Of a stretch of DNA of 59,404 nucleotides, positions 43,827-53,403 are shown piece by piece; within the stretch, counting starts at the first letter, position 1; each line of letters opens with the position of its first letter. The stretch lies in NCBI RefSeq assembly GCF_023006505.1, contig NZ_JALBGV010000034.1, forward strand, positions 1 to 59,404. Reading direction: 5' to 3'. The position numbers were made by a program, and so were the translations under genes. The stretch comes from Neorhizobium sp. SHOUNA12A (GTDB taxonomy: Bacteria > Pseudomonadota > Alphaproteobacteria > Rhizobiales > Rhizobiaceae). Under the pieces are notes generated by a model. That model had not been told where the DNA came from and ran no database searches. It saw nothing but the letters and a program-made list of their open reading frames with translations.

Positions 43827-44744
43827 ATGTCGAAGCGACAAACAACCAATGCCCCACCAGCGCCAGGACGGCTCATCGGCTACGCCCGCCTCTCCGTGGA
43901 GGATCAGGTCCACGACGCCCAGGTGGATGAGTTGCGCGACGCCGGTTGCGATCGAATTTTTCAAGAACACGGCTCGGGTGCCTCACCTGCTCGGCCGGTC
44001 CTGACGCGCCTGCTCAGCGAGCTGGGGGCCGGCGACATCCTCGTCGTAGTCCGCCTCGATCGATTGGCCCGCTCCATCAGTCACCTCCTGCAGGTGATCG
44101 AAGATCTCGAAGGGCGCGGCGCCCATTTCCGATCCATCCGAGACCCGATCGACACGTCCACGCCGCTGGGAATGTTCTCACTTCAGGTTCTTGGCGCCGT
44201 TGCTCGGCTTGAACGCGCTTTGACCACGGAGCGCACGAAGGCAGGGATCAAGGCGGCGAAAGCGCGCGGAAAACTTCCCGGAAATCCGGGGCTTCGAGAG
44301 CGGCGACCGGAGGCGATCCGGGCGGTTTCCAAAGCGCGTGAGAAACTGTATCTCGACGAACTGACCGCGTCCGCGCATACTTGGCTGCCGACGGTGCGGC
44401 AACTCCGGCCCCAACATAGCTGGGACAATGTCGTGCGGGTTCTTAATCGCCGCGGCCACGACTGGACGGTTGAGCGCCTTCGTCGCGCGGTACACCGCAT
44501 GGTGCGCGAAAAACTTGCCGAGAAGGAGCTGCTCGCTCGGTCACCTCGTCGAGCTCCGGAAGACCATCCAATGACGCTGGTGGCGGCGATCGCCATTGCT
44601 CATCCACACCTGTCGCTGCGAGATATCGCCGCTCAGCTGGATCAGATGGGAGAGCGGCCTGCGCGAGGCGGTAAGAAGTGGCAGCCGTCCTCGGTGCGCA
44701 ATCTGCTTGATGAAGCTCACCGGTTTGGGCTTATCCGCCGATAA
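43827..44744 (+). CDS. Serine recombinase (resolvase/invertase family), copy 2
   Basis: 305 aa, same length and layout as the copy at 10424 and by eye some 85 percent identical. Catalytic Ser in LIGYARLSVEDQ, the loop SGASPARPVLTRLLSELGAG, and VVRLDRLARSISHLLQVIED, where the Arg before LDRLARS is kept (copy 1 has Gly there). The long helix GMFSLQVLGAVARLERALTT and the C-terminal DNA-binding region (VVRVLNRRGHDWTVERLRRA) follow. Both copies look functional. Two directly oriented copies 33 kb apart provide both site-specific and homologous recombination targets within this replicon. Confidence 0.85.
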   Translation: MSKRQTTNAPPAPGRLIGYARLSVEDQVHDAQVDELRDAGCDRIFQEHGSGASPARPVLTRLLSELGAGDILVVVRLDRLARSISHLLQVIEDLEGRGAHFRSIRDPIDTSTPLGMFSLQVLGAVARLERALTTERTKAGIKAAKARGKLPGNPGLRERRPEAIRAVSKAREKLYLDELTASAHTWLPTVRQLRPQHSWDNVVRVLNRRGHDWTVERLRRAVHRMVREKLAEKELLARSPRRAPEDHPMTLVAAIAIAHPHLSLRDIAAQLDQMGERPARGGKKWQPSSVRNLLDEAHRFGLIRR

Positions 44745-45042
44745 CCGGTAAGTGACGGCGACCGCCCCCCCCATTTCATGAGATGATTTTCTCCATTGAA
44801 CAACCAGGCGGTCGCCCCCGGAACACTGGGGCCAGCATCCTGATATTCTAGGGAGCGATAGAACCGCCGCGCCGTCTGAGTGCTTGTGAGTCAACCGCGA
44901 GTCGCCCCCGGTCCGTTAAGATTTGCTCCAGGCTATGACTAGGCATTTGCTTAACCTCTTCCTCGGAAGTGGCCGCAGGTGTCACGCAATATCGCCCACC
45001 TCCCCTTTTGCGGTCGTTGCGAACCCGGTTAACCTCCATCGC
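44745..45042. other. Intergenic region
   Basis: About 300 bp after serine recombinase 2 with short runs of C (CGACCGCCCCCCCC and GGCGGTCGCCCCCGG near 44760-44820). The GGCGACCGCC / GGCGGTCGCC pair at 44757 and 44808 forms a loose inverted repeat. No gene seen. Confidence 0.35.
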
Positions 45043-45855
45043 ATGCGGACACCCACCACATCTGACGTGCTCGAAGAGGCGAGAAGCGACCTTCTTGCGA
45101 CGGCGGTTGACTGGTTCGAGAGGGACCCACACGTTCTGGGTATTTTCCTCGCCAGATCGATCGCCGCTGAAAGCGCCGACGCCTATTCGGACATTGATCT
45201 GCCGATTGTCATCGAACCGGGGCGGACATTCCCACTTTGTGGAGAAGCGCGGGGAAATTCCAAAGCAATGGCCGGGTTTTCTCTTCAACGAATGGCTCCC
45301 GGGCACTCAGCACTGCGTGTCGCATTTTCAGCCGTTCGGGAAGATCGAGATATTTTACCATGACGCCGCCAAGCTGACACCTTCGCCCTGGTATCGGCCG
45401 CCGATCAAGATTTTACATGATCCCGCGGGTATCGCCGCCGATCTCTTGAAACGATCGGAGGACTGACGTTCAAGGTCGCAGAGGAGGACGTGGATTTCTC
45501 AACCAGCAAGGGCCTGGCGGCGGCGCACGAGACATATCGGCGGGCGAGGCGCGGAGAACTGTTTTACGCGCAGAAGCTCCTGGACGAGCGACGTCACCAC
45601 ATCATGCGGGCATACGACTGGCTCCATGATCGCGCACCTGAGACGATCGTCATGGCGAAGTTCGACAAGCGAGCCAGCGCCAGGGCTCTGGCCGACCTCA
45701 CCATATCCTATTGCCCGTGCGAAGGCGAAGCGATCTTGGCTGCATTACGCTCACTCGCGGGCGGCTATCTCAACCAGGTGCTGGCCCTGCATGAGAAGTT
45801 TCAGCTTTCCCGGCCGCTGAAGAACGATATGGCGGCACTTGATATCGTCGCCTGA
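45043..45855 (+). pseudogene. Nucleotidyltransferase-domain protein, frameshifted
   Basis: The start encodes DVLEEARSDLLATAVDWFER and LGIFLARSIAAESADAYSDI; in active enzymes the loop is AGS-x-A-x-GS-x-x-D-x-D, so the first Gly is Arg and the second Gly is Glu here. The next part is in a second frame (PKQWPGFLFNEWLPGTQHCV, KIEIFYHDAAKLTPSPWYR). The third part (45490-45855) returns to yet another frame (RRGELFYAQKLLDERRHHIM, DLTISYCPCEGEAILAALRS). Two frameshifts (~45225 and ~45470) plus the damaged loop mark a dead gene related to aminoglycoside-adenylyltransferase-like proteins. Confidence 0.65.
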
Positions 45856-45960
45856 CGACAACCGCCCGCGGCGCCAGAGGTTGCCCCCTTTCGGCCAGCC
45901 CCCTTGCGGACTCTGTTATATCGCGCCGGCCGGTTCCCCATGATCGAAAGGATTTGAGGC

Positions 45961-46635
45961 ATGGACCCCGTCCCCATCGCGGCAGACGCCGGAATCAGGG
46001 GAGATGTTGAAGTCTCCCTAGCCTACGCCACCCAGGTCGTCACGGGCGTCGGCTCGGGGTGTTCGGTCACTCTGCTTCCCGGAATGTTTATTCGAGGGAT
46101 ATCTGCTTGATGAACCTGTGGCCCGCCAATCCGCGACAGGCTCGCTTCGCCAAATTTCAATCCATCGTCGCTCAGCTCCCGTTGACAGATATGGTCATCG
46201 CCCTGGGAATGATCGAGACTGGTCTCGGTAGCCCGCTCAAACCCACCACGGCCATCCAGAGTGGAACGTTCAAAGGGTTTTCCCGAAAAACACATCTTCT
46301 CAAGTCGAAGGTTTTTTCGCGCGGCAAGCTGCTGCGCTCTCCGTCGGCAGCCGGGGTCTCGTTGTCAACATCTGTTACGACACGAGCTTTCCGGCCATGG
46401 CGAAGGTTGTCGCCGATCAGGTGGCACATCTTGTCTGTCTCGCGAACACCATGATTGCCTCGTCGGCGGGTGGGCACCACCGGGACGCCCATAAAGCGGT
46501 GCGCACAGTGAGGCGTAAGGATCATAGATTGCGGCTTGTTTCCTTGGACCTTTTCGGTGAGCGAGATCGGCGGGTGTCTTGGGACCAACCGCCGTGATCG
46601 ACCACCGCGGGCAGGCCGTGACGCGAATTGAATAG
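45961..46635 (+). pseudogene. Nitrilase-family (carbon-nitrogen hydrolase) remnant
   Basis: Segments in changing frames match the nitrilase fold: ARFAKFQSIVAQLPLTDMVI, then RKTHLLKS (the catalytic Lys region), NICYDTSFPAMAKVVADQ (the region of the catalytic Cys), CLANTMIASSAGGHHRDAHK and a final VIDHRGQAVTRIE. At least four frameshifts. The intact enzyme would hydrolyse an amide or nitrile. Confidence 0.6.
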
Positions 46636-47756
46636 GAAGGGGCAGGGCTATCGGATTTCGACATCCCTATTCCCCAGCGGCGATGACTGCCGTCGGCCAC
46701 AATGCCGTCGCTGGATGTGATGATATGGGGCCTCGATCCACCGCGCTTGGGCAAACCGATTGACCGCGTACTCGTCCCGCCAGTGGACGACAGCTTCCCG
46801 CGCCGCTGACGCTTGCGCGGCCATGTCATACGCGTCGTGTCGGACGGCGCCAGGTCGAGGTCGAGACATCGACCTGTGACCCACTCCCGTCGAAAAGCGC
46901 CAGGCTATCCGCGGCCGTGCGGGCGCAGCCAGGGTAGCACGGGTTGCCGTGGAACCACACGTGACCGCCGCCCGATGAGCCGCGCCCACACCGCTCGACT
47001 TCGAACAACACCCTCCCGGGGCTGTGCTGATCGTTGCGCCTGCTTTGGCGCAAGAGATCCATCGACGATCTCCAGCCTGCGGACCGTCACTCGGCGCGGC
47101 TGGCGGCATGTGTCGGCCACGCGCCTCGGTTAGAATTGGTCTCGAACGGCTCGCCCTCCATGTGCTTCATCATCACCAGACCCCTCGCAATTACCCCAGC
47201 CGCAAAGGGGGGGGGCCTGCGGCCGCCATGCCTTGACGGTGGACGTACCGCAGCAAGTCCGGATCCCTGCGCGAGAATCGGTCCTCGGCCGGGACGGCCG
47301 ACGAGATCCGCCTGTGGACGAAATGCGGAATACGGCAAAGAGATCGGACCCCGGGTGGCTTCGTTGAAGATCTCGCGGGGACGACCGATATCCTTAATCT
47401 TGTGGGCAGAGCGCGATCAATGGCGAATGGGTCGGCGGCGATTGAGCAACCAGCATCGCCAGATCACCATGACGCGACACCCGAGGTCGCCGTCCGCTTG
47501 AACTCCTCGGCTCATCAACCTTCCTGTCGCCAGAGGCCGAAATGCGCCGGTCGGCGAGCGCGACGAGCGCCGCGCGAGGTTCGCCGCTGACGACGTCGGC
47601 GAAGCGCTTGAGAGTCTGGGTCCGCGCGCGCGGATTGTTGGCGAAGTGGTCGGATCCAAAAAAATGCATCGGCTCCGCCTTCGGTCATCCTGCAGGGCCC
47701 TGATCGCCACTCGCCCAAGCGCCGGACTGAGCGGCGCGGCCCCGCAAGCGGCCCGA
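46636..47756. other. ~1.1 kb without a recognisable gene
   Basis: Several frames are open on the minus strand (for example 46648-47109 and 47394-47669) but with skewed Arg/Pro/Ser-rich composition and no recognisable motif. G+C is high. The left half may be degraded coding DNA on the minus strand; I cannot assign it. The right end approaches the repABC control region. Confidence 0.35.
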
Positions 47757-47821
47757 ACTTTACAACTGTAAAGTCGCCACCGCCACGAAGGGGGAGGGAC
47801 GAACTTTACAGCTGTAAAGTT
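47757..47821. promoter_or_regulatory. Two parS-like palindromes upstream of repA
   Basis: ACTTTACAACTGTAAAGT (47757-47774) and ACTTTACAGCTGTAAAGT (47803-47820; symmetry extends by one more base on each side) lie 46 bp apart, start to start. RepABC partition sites follow GTTNNNNGCNNNNAAC; the second repeat matches this except for C/G at the outermost bases. They are therefore candidates for a variant RepB-binding parS or a RepA/RepB operator for the repABC promoter. Confidence 0.55.
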
Positions 47822-47979
47822 TTCGCCTTGCGTCACGATACCCCCATAGGGTTATCAGCGATCGAGCTCCCTGGACGTTTACGTTCCATTAACTAAAAAT
47901 GGCTTGTGGAATCAGACGACCTCTGACAATCATGACGGAAACGACCGCGTAACGTGAATAAAACCGTCAAGAGGATCGG

Positions 47980-49194
47980 ATGCAACAAGTGGCATCTAGA
48001 AGCGTCACAGATACCGCATCGAAGATCGGCATATACACGTCGAAGCTTTCTGCGGAACTGCGCGATATGCGCGAGGCCGTCTATCCGCCTGAGGCCCGAA
48101 AGACCTTTTCAAGGACTTTCTCGACTGTCGACCTTGTTCGCCTTCTTGGCGTGCCTGAAAGTACCCTGCGTCAACTGACTATTGAAGGCAAGGGGCCGCT
48201 TCCCGACAGAGCGGAGAACAATCGCCGTACCTATACGGTCGAGCAGGTCCGAGAACTGCGCGCGTTTCTCGCAACCCTTAGACCCGACGACGCCGGTCAT
48301 CTCCTGCCTCATCGCCGCAAGGGCGAGAAGCTGCAGATTCTCGCGACAGCGAATTTCAAGGGCGGAAGTTCAAAGACAACAACGTCCATCCATCTCGCGC
48401 ATTTTCTCGGTCTGCAAGGGTATAGGGTCCTTTGCGTCGATCTTGATCCACAAGCATCGATGACGGCGCTGTTCGGCATCCAACCCGAATTCGATCTCGG
48501 CGACAACGAGACCGCCTACGCCGCGATACGCTATGACAACGAGCGTCGTTCATTCAGGGAGGTGATCCGACCAACCTATTTCCCCGGTGTCGATCTCGTT
48601 CCCGGCAATCTTGAACTGATGGACTTTGAGTTCGACACGCCAAACTATCTGACAGCGAAAACGCGCGACGAGCTCGGTCTTTTTTTCGAGCGGATCAACA
48701 CCGCCATAGCTAGTGTCGATGATCACTATGATTTCGTTATCCTCGATACGCCGCCCTCGCTTGGCTACTCGACACTTGCCGCTTTGTATGCGGCTACCTC
48801 GCTCATAATCACGGTGCATCCGGCCATGCTGGACGTTGCCTCATGCAATCAATTCCTGATCATGATCTCTGATCTCTCCGAAGTGCTGGCGCAGTTCGGC
48901 GCGAAATTCGAGCATGACTTCCTCCGGTTCCTGCTGACGCGCGTCAACCCGAACGACGGCCCACAAAAATACATGGGCGGCGTGATGCGACGACTGTTCG
49001 GTGATGACGTCCTTGTGGCGGAGGCGCTCGAATCCACCGCGATTGCCGGCGCGGCTGTGGCTAAAAAATCCCTTTATGAATTGGAATCAGGTGAAGTCGG
49101 AAGGGAAGCGCTTAAGCGCGCGCTGGAAAGCGCCGATCGGGTCAATTTCGAAATCTTGGCGCTCGCTCACAAAGTCTGGGGACGAAGCACATGA
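47980..49194 (+). CDS. repA: RepA, ParA-type partition ATPase of the repABC operon
   Basis: 404 aa, ATG preceded by AAGAGGA. The N-terminal part has a helix-turn-helix (TVDLVRLLGVPESTLRQLTI) used for autorepression. The ATPase has the deviant Walker A ANFKGGSSKTTTSIHLAHFL with the signature Lys, then RVLCVDLDPQASMTALFG and YDFVILDTPPSLGYSTLAAL. RepA with RepB positions plasmid copies at the cell poles and represses the operon. Stop overlaps the repB start by four bases. Confidence 0.95.
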   Translation: MQQVASRSVTDTASKIGIYTSKLSAELRDMREAVYPPEARKTFSRTFSTVDLVRLLGVPESTLRQLTIEGKGPLPDRAENNRRTYTVEQVRELRAFLATLRPDDAGHLLPHRRKGEKLQILATANFKGGSSKTTTSIHLAHFLGLQGYRVLCVDLDPQASMTALFGIQPEFDLGDNETAYAAIRYDNERRSFREVIRPTYFPGVDLVPGNLELMDFEFDTPNYLTAKTRDELGLFFERINTAIASVDDHYDFVILDTPPSLGYSTLAALYAATSLIITVHPAMLDVASCNQFLIMISDLSEVLAQFGAKFEHDFLRFLLTRVNPNDGPQKYMGGVMRRLFGDDVLVAEALESTAIAGAAVAKKSLYELESGEVGREALKRALESADRVNFEILALAHKVWGRST

Positions 49195-50192
49195 AGAAGA
49201 GCATCCTTCAACGTATGGCCGAGGAGGCCGTCAATCGCAGCGAGACGGTTGAAGCCGACAATGCCGAAAAGCTTGCCCCGACAAGGCGGCATTCGTCGCC
49301 CGTCATTGTTAATGTCGGGAAATCCCTCACTCATCTCGGCGAGGACAGCATCCTTTCGCTCGATCCCTCCAGGATCGAGCGCTCACCCTATCAGGACCGG
49401 TTCAACGACGATCAAGAGACCAAAATCGAACTTGAAGCCTTGAAGGTCTCGGTCGCGTCCGAAGGGCAAAAAATACCTGTTCTCGTTCGGCCGCATCCCA
49501 CGAAGCCTGACCATTACCAGCTCGCCTACGGCCACCGCCGTCTAGCCGCCATAAAATCATTGATGGCGGACTCCGAGCGACCGGAGACGGTCAAGATCAA
49601 AGCCTATCTCCGCAATCTCACAGATCGCCAGCTCATCGAGGAGCAGGCGGTCGAAAACGGCGTGCGCGAAAACCTGACCTGGATAGAGCAGGCGATGTGG
49701 GCGGTCCAGTTAAAGGAAGCCGGCTTGTCACATCGCGCGATTTGTCCGGTATTGGCTCTTTCCGAAGCCGCCGTGTCACACCTGTTTCGAGTGACATCCG
49801 TCATCCCGACGGACATCATCTTTGCTATCGGTCGCGCCAAATCCGTCGGCCGTCCGAAATGGACCGCTCTTGCAGAGCTCCTGAAAGACGACAGCAAGAT
49901 CACGGCTGTTCGAAAGATCCTCAACATCGGCGAATTCCAGTCGAAAGACGGAGCCGGCCGTATCGGTATGGCGATCGACATCGCCAATGGCCTCACTTCC
50001 GCGGAGCCGAACGGGGCACCCGAAGTGGTCGACATCACGCTTGGCGAGCGGCTGTTCGGACGCATGAAAAACTCCTCTTCGGGTACCACACTCACCATCC
50101 CGAAAAAAGAGGATGGGTTCGCCCGCTGGTTAGCAGAACGAATGCCCGAGCTCGTACGAGAGTACGATCATCAATCGGACCGCGTGAAGTAG
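49191..50192 (+). CDS. repB: RepB, ParB-type partition protein of the repABC operon
   Basis: 333 aa. The ParB nuclease-like N-terminal domain reads LDPSRIERSPYQDRF and KIPVLVRPHPTKPDHYQLAYGHRRLAAI when joined across the charged loop (only the motif GHRRLAA is diagnostic). It is followed by VENGVRENLTWIEQAMWAVQ and the helix-turn-helix SHRAICPVLALSEAAVSHLF. RepB binds parS and stimulates RepA. ATG overlaps the repA stop (ATGA). Confidence 0.95.
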   Translation: MKKSILQRMAEEAVNRSETVEADNAEKLAPTRRHSSPVIVNVGKSLTHLGEDSILSLDPSRIERSPYQDRFNDDQETKIELEALKVSVASEGQKIPVLVRPHPTKPDHYQLAYGHRRLAAIKSLMADSERPETVKIKAYLRNLTDRQLIEEQAVENGVRENLTWIEQAMWAVQLKEAGLSHRAICPVLALSEAAVSHLFRVTSVIPTDIIFAIGRAKSVGRPKWTALAELLKDDSKITAVRKILNIGEFQSKDGAGRIGMAIDIANGLTSAEPNGAPEVVDITLGERLFGRMKNSSSGTTLTIPKKEDGFARWLAERMPELVREYDHQSDRVK

Positions 50193-50234
50193 GTCCGGCA
50201 AACCGTTTATCTCAGTCAAAAGGAGCATTAGCGC

Positions 50235-50273
50235 AAAGAAAAAGGCCACCAAAACGTTCCCGTCGTGGAAGCC
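50235..50273 (-). terminator. Rho-independent terminator of the repABC antisense RNA
   Basis: On the minus strand GGCTTCCA (50273-50266) pairs with TGGTGGCC (50251-50244), with one G-U and one mismatch, followed by TTTTTCTTT (50243-50235). Confidence 0.65.
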
Positions 50274-50292
50274 TTCCTCAAGTCCTTAAGCA
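50236..50292 (-). ncRNA. repABC antisense regulatory RNA (ctRNA/IncA type)
   Basis: Minus-strand promoter TTGACT (50327-50322), 17-bp spacer, GATTCT (50304-50299) predicts a start near 50292. The terminator hairpin ends near 50236, giving ~57 nt, the size known for repABC antisense RNAs. It lies in the 192-bp repB-repC gap, complementary to the repC leader, where such RNAs block repC expression and set copy number and incompatibility. Confidence 0.7.
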
Positions 50293-50384
50293 AGATCGAG
50301 AATCGCATTTCTACGAATCACAGTCAAGAGTCTTGGCGCCGTTTTTGGTGAGCGGATTTCTTTTGCCTTCTGGAAGGTGAAGAA

Positions 50385-51689
50385 ATGGACAGTGAACATG
50401 TCACGACGCCCTTTGGGCGGCGGTCAATGACGTTTGGCTTATTGGCGCGGCAACGCCAAGTCAGCAAATCAACGCCAGATACCAAGCGGAACAAATGGAA
50501 ACTCTTCAGGGCCGTCTGCGAGGCTCGGGAGGAACTGAACGTGTCTGATCGATCTCTATCGGTCCTTGACGCTCTATTGTCGTTCTACCCGTCCGAAGAG
50601 CTCTCCGCGGCGGATCAACTGATTGTCTTTCCCTCAAACGCCCAGCTTTCGATACGGGCAAGGGGGATGACCGCGGCCACGTTGAGACGCCATCTGGCCG
50701 CTCTTGTCGACACCGGCCTCATCCTCCGCAAAGACAGCGCCAACGGCAAACGCTTTGCCAGGCGGAGCAGGGCGGGGGAGATCAATGAAGCTTTCGGCTT
50801 TAATTTGGCTCCGCTATTGTCGCGCGCAAAGGAGATCGAGGACATCGCCGCCAAAATCACCGCCAACCGCGAGTATTTCCGCGCGACAAGGGAGCGTATC
50901 AGCCTCTGCCGACGCGACATAACCAAGCTCATCCAGATGGCGCTGGACGGATGTGTGGAGGGTGAATGGAGCCAGCTTCACGATCGATTCCGCGCCTTCC
51001 TCGCATCTTTGCCACGTCGGCCGACACTCGATGAGCTCCAGCTTCTCCTAAATCGTTTGGTCGAGCTTCGCACGACAATCGTCAAACTCTTGGAGGATCA
51101 CGATAAAACGCGAAATATATGCGCCAGAGAGTCCCAAAACGAGCGCCACATACAGGATTCACAAACACAATCCTTTTTTGAATCTGAAGCCGAGCAAGAA
51201 GAACCACCGACCAGAACTTCCGGCTCACCGACGACGCCTGGGACTGAGAAGAGGAGTCACGGATCAGTCAAGAACGCTCTGGACAATTCGGTGCGATCCT
51301 TGAAACCGACAGTCCCATTGGACATTGTGCTGCGCGCATGTGTTGAAATTCACCCCTATGGGCCTGGTGGATCGATCAGATCCTGGGGAGACCTCCTGAC
51401 AGCGACAGCCGTCTTGCGCTCAATGCTTCAGATAAGCCCATCGGCCTTCCATCAAGCCTGCCTCGTCATGGGACCCGAAAACGCTGGCGCCGCCATTGCT
51501 TGTATCTACGAAAGGGGAGGGCGGATCAACTCCGCGGGCGCTTACCTGCGCGATCTCACCAGACGAGCCACACAGCGGCAATTTACGATCAAACCGATGG
51601 TCTCAGCCTTGCTGAGGTCCAAGGCGGGCATATCGCAAAATGAAGAACCAACGCTGGCGAGGATGGCCGGCAGTAAACGCCGCGCATAA
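50385..51689 (+). CDS. repC: RepC, replication initiator of the repABC replicon
   Basis: 434 aa, ATG preceded by AAGGTGAAG. The N-terminal region with TPFGRRSMTFGLLARQRQ and the segment WKLFRAVCEAREELNVSDRS followed by SFYPSEELSAADQLIVFPSN are hallmarks of RepC. The winged-helix region includes ARGMTAATLRRHLAALVDTG. The C-terminus has LRACVEIHPYGPGGSIRSWG and SAGAYLRDLTRRATQRQF. RepC is sufficient to start replication; in characterised repABC plasmids the origin lies inside repC. Expression is throttled by the antisense RNA upstream. Complete, so this replicon should be functional. Confidence 0.95.
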   Translation: MDSEHVTTPFGRRSMTFGLLARQRQVSKSTPDTKRNKWKLFRAVCEAREELNVSDRSLSVLDALLSFYPSEELSAADQLIVFPSNAQLSIRARGMTAATLRRHLAALVDTGLILRKDSANGKRFARRSRAGEINEAFGFNLAPLLSRAKEIEDIAAKITANREYFRATRERISLCRRDITKLIQMALDGCVEGEWSQLHDRFRAFLASLPRRPTLDELQLLLNRLVELRTTIVKLLEDHDKTRNICARESQNERHIQDSQTQSFFESEAEQEEPPTRTSGSPTTPGTEKRSHGSVKNALDNSVRSLKPTVPLDIVLRACVEIHPYGPGGSIRSWGDLLTATAVLRSMLQISPSAFHQACLVMGPENAGAAIACIYERGGRINSAGAYLRDLTRRATQRQFTIKPMVSALLRSKAGISQNEEPTLARMAGSKRRA

Positions 51690-51994
51690 CAGGCTCGCGC
51701 CAGGCGCGGCGGAGATAGCCATGGGTCGAGCTTCGGCGTATGTCTTTCGCATCCATGCAAGGTCGATGAGGAACCAGGCGGGGACCGCATCCAGCATTGA
51801 CTTTGGCTTTTCGCGTCCTTGACCGTTCATGACGGACAAAGTCGGCACAAATTAAAGTAACAGGCAGAGATGGTGGACTTTATCACAAGGGATAGAACGT
51901 CCGTTTCAGACGGGCGAGTCTATTCTCTCTATCGTCCGGATCGTGCCTACTGCAGTTGGGTAACTGGACGGCTCTGGTCCGATGGTTTCCGGAG
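51690..51994. other. Intergenic region downstream of repC
   Basis: About 300 bp without a recognisable gene. No canonical parS (GTTNNNNGCNNNNAAC) was found here by eye. Confidence 0.35.
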
Positions 51995-52170
51995 TCATGT
52001 AACGAGCCCGCTGCACGGCCACTCGTCATTTTGTTCGAGCAGCAATGCGCCAACGAGGCGGACGATGGCGTCGTCGTTGGGGAAGATGCCGACGACCTCT
52101 GTGCGTCGCTTGATTTCGCCGCTGAGCCTCTCAAGCGAATTGATCGAATGGAGCTTGACGCGGTGCTCTT
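51995..52170 (-). pseudogene. C-terminal fragment of an IS256-family transposase
   Basis: Reads EHRVKLHSINSLERLSGEIK then RRTEVVGIFPNDDAIVRLVG and ALLLEQNDEW before a stop, the C-terminal end of IS256-type Mutator transposases including the last catalytic Glu region (NSLERLNGEIK). The N-terminal three quarters are missing. The element end was probably near 51900. Confidence 0.75.
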
Positions 52171-52321
52171 AAAGTATCGGCGGCGGGGCCTCGACACCAA
52201 CCAACTCAAAATCGAGAGTTGACCAATCCGGCAAGGTGCCAGTTCCGACCCGTCTTATCGACACAATTTTTCCTTAGCCGGACGCCACCTCATGGCGATC
52301 CGGCTTCTCCTTAACAGGATC

Positions 52322-52337
52322 GTAGTTTTTAAACTAC
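52322..52337. promoter_or_regulatory. Operator palindrome of the relBE/higBA-like locus
   Basis: GTAGTTT-TT-AAACTAC is a perfect 16-bp inverted repeat directly upstream of the toxin frame, a likely binding site for the antitoxin encoded at 52634. Confidence 0.5.
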
Positions 52338-52344
52338 AATATCA

Positions 52345-52632
52345 TATGATCGAACGGAACCGTTCCGGAAGTGGTGGACCAAGCCCAAGGACGAACGCGC
52401 CCGAGGCGTGATCTTTGCGCGGCTTGATCGTCTTGCCTACGGACATGCGGGTGATGCGGAGCCCGTGGGACAAGGCATCACCGAGTTGCGCATTCATTAC
52501 GGCCCCGGCTACCGCGTTTATTTTTAAAAGCGGGGAGACACAATCATTGTTCTGCTCTGCGGTGGTGACAAAAGCACGCAGAGCAAGGACATCAAAATGG
52601 CGAAACGTCTGGCAGAAGAATGGAGTGAATGA
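52345..52632 (+). pseudogene. RelE/HigB-family toxin, broken
   Basis: The toxin frame reads EPFRKWWTKPKDERARGVIF, ELRIHYGPGYRVYF, then a TAA at 52525-52527 (expected Gln or another residue) and RGDTIIVLLCGGDKSTQSKD before TGA at 52630. The ATG at 52346 is in another frame, so a frameshift lies in the first few codons as well. The family cleaves mRNA at the ribosome; the catalytic C-terminal part is cut off by the stop. Confidence 0.75.
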
Positions 52633-52633
52633 C

Positions 52634-52939
52634 ATGGCGGAAAAACTGACGACCTTTGATCCTGCGGAAGGCCTGACCTCGGATGAAGCGATTATCGCAT
52701 TCATGGCGGAGGCTTTCGCGTCGGAAGACGTGGGATATATCGCCCATGCGCTCGGTGTTGTGGCCCGCGCCAAAGGCATGACGCAGATAGCGACGGAAAC
52801 AGGGCTATCGCGCGAACAGCTTTATCGCTCGTTCAGCGAGAACGGTAATCCGACCCTTAAGACAACGATTGCGGTGATGAAGGCCCTTGGTATCGAACTC
52901 ACGGCAAGGCCGCATACGCTCGAACACCGTCTGGCGTAG
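52634..52939 (+). CDS. HigA-like antitoxin (addiction module antidote), intact
   Basis: 101 aa. LTTFDPAEGLTSDEAIIAFM at the start is typical for antidotes paired with RelE/ParE-type toxins of the HI1419 type. The helix-turn-helix is GMTQIATETGLSREQLYRSF followed by NPTLKTTIAVMKALGIEL. It starts one base after the toxin stop. With its toxin broken it is an orphan antitoxin that may still repress the locus or neutralise related toxins. Confidence 0.8.
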   Translation: MAEKLTTFDPAEGLTSDEAIIAFMAEAFASEDVGYIAHALGVVARAKGMTQIATETGLSREQLYRSFSENGNPTLKTTIAVMKALGIELTARPHTLEHRLA

Positions 52940-52946
52940 GCGTCTT

Positions 52947-53350
52947 TCAGCGCAAAGCGCCAAGGACGGCCTCTATCTCGTCATCGCCGTTATGGACATG
53001 CCTCGGTAAGGCGGGGTTCGTTTCTTTCAGCCAATCGTATTTACCCGGCTTCCCTCTCACATCGCAGAGCATGCCGCTCATTTCCGAACGTTTCCAGAAA
53101 TTCGGCATATCAACAACAAAATACCCATGGTCGCGGCTTTCGAGCAGTGCGGTTTCGCATCCGATGGTCTGCACAGCGCATTCAAGGAAGCGGAAGCCGT
53201 CAGCCGTGGCACCAAATGCCAGCAATATCTTTTCTCGCTGGTCGGTGTAGCAGCAGTGAAGTCGAGTCTCGGAATCCGCGATCGCGCCGATGCGCGAGAA
53301 GCTGATTGGAAATCGGCGATTATATGCTACAAGAGGGAAGAGGGTGGAAA
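52947..53350 (-). CDS. Hypothetical protein or C-terminal fragment
   Basis: The frame codes for about 130 residues including ADSETRLHCCYTDQREKILL, CETALLESRDHGYFVVDMPN and PALPRHVHNGDDEIEAVLGA, with a coherent residue mix. No ATG/GTG with a ribosome site is found at a sensible position, and the peroxidase gene begins just beyond on the other strand, so it could be the surviving 3' end of a gene cut by the insertion of the right-hand cluster. No family recognised. Confidence 0.4.
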
Positions 53351-53403
53351 TTTGTCTTTGCTCGCCTAGCGGGTAAGATATTCGATACGGGGCACTTTGA
53401 AAA

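Noticed and set aside
46648..47669. Minus-strand frames between the nitrilase remnant and repA
   Set aside because: Arg/Pro-rich residue use and no motif; cannot be told apart from chance frames in G+C-rich DNA.
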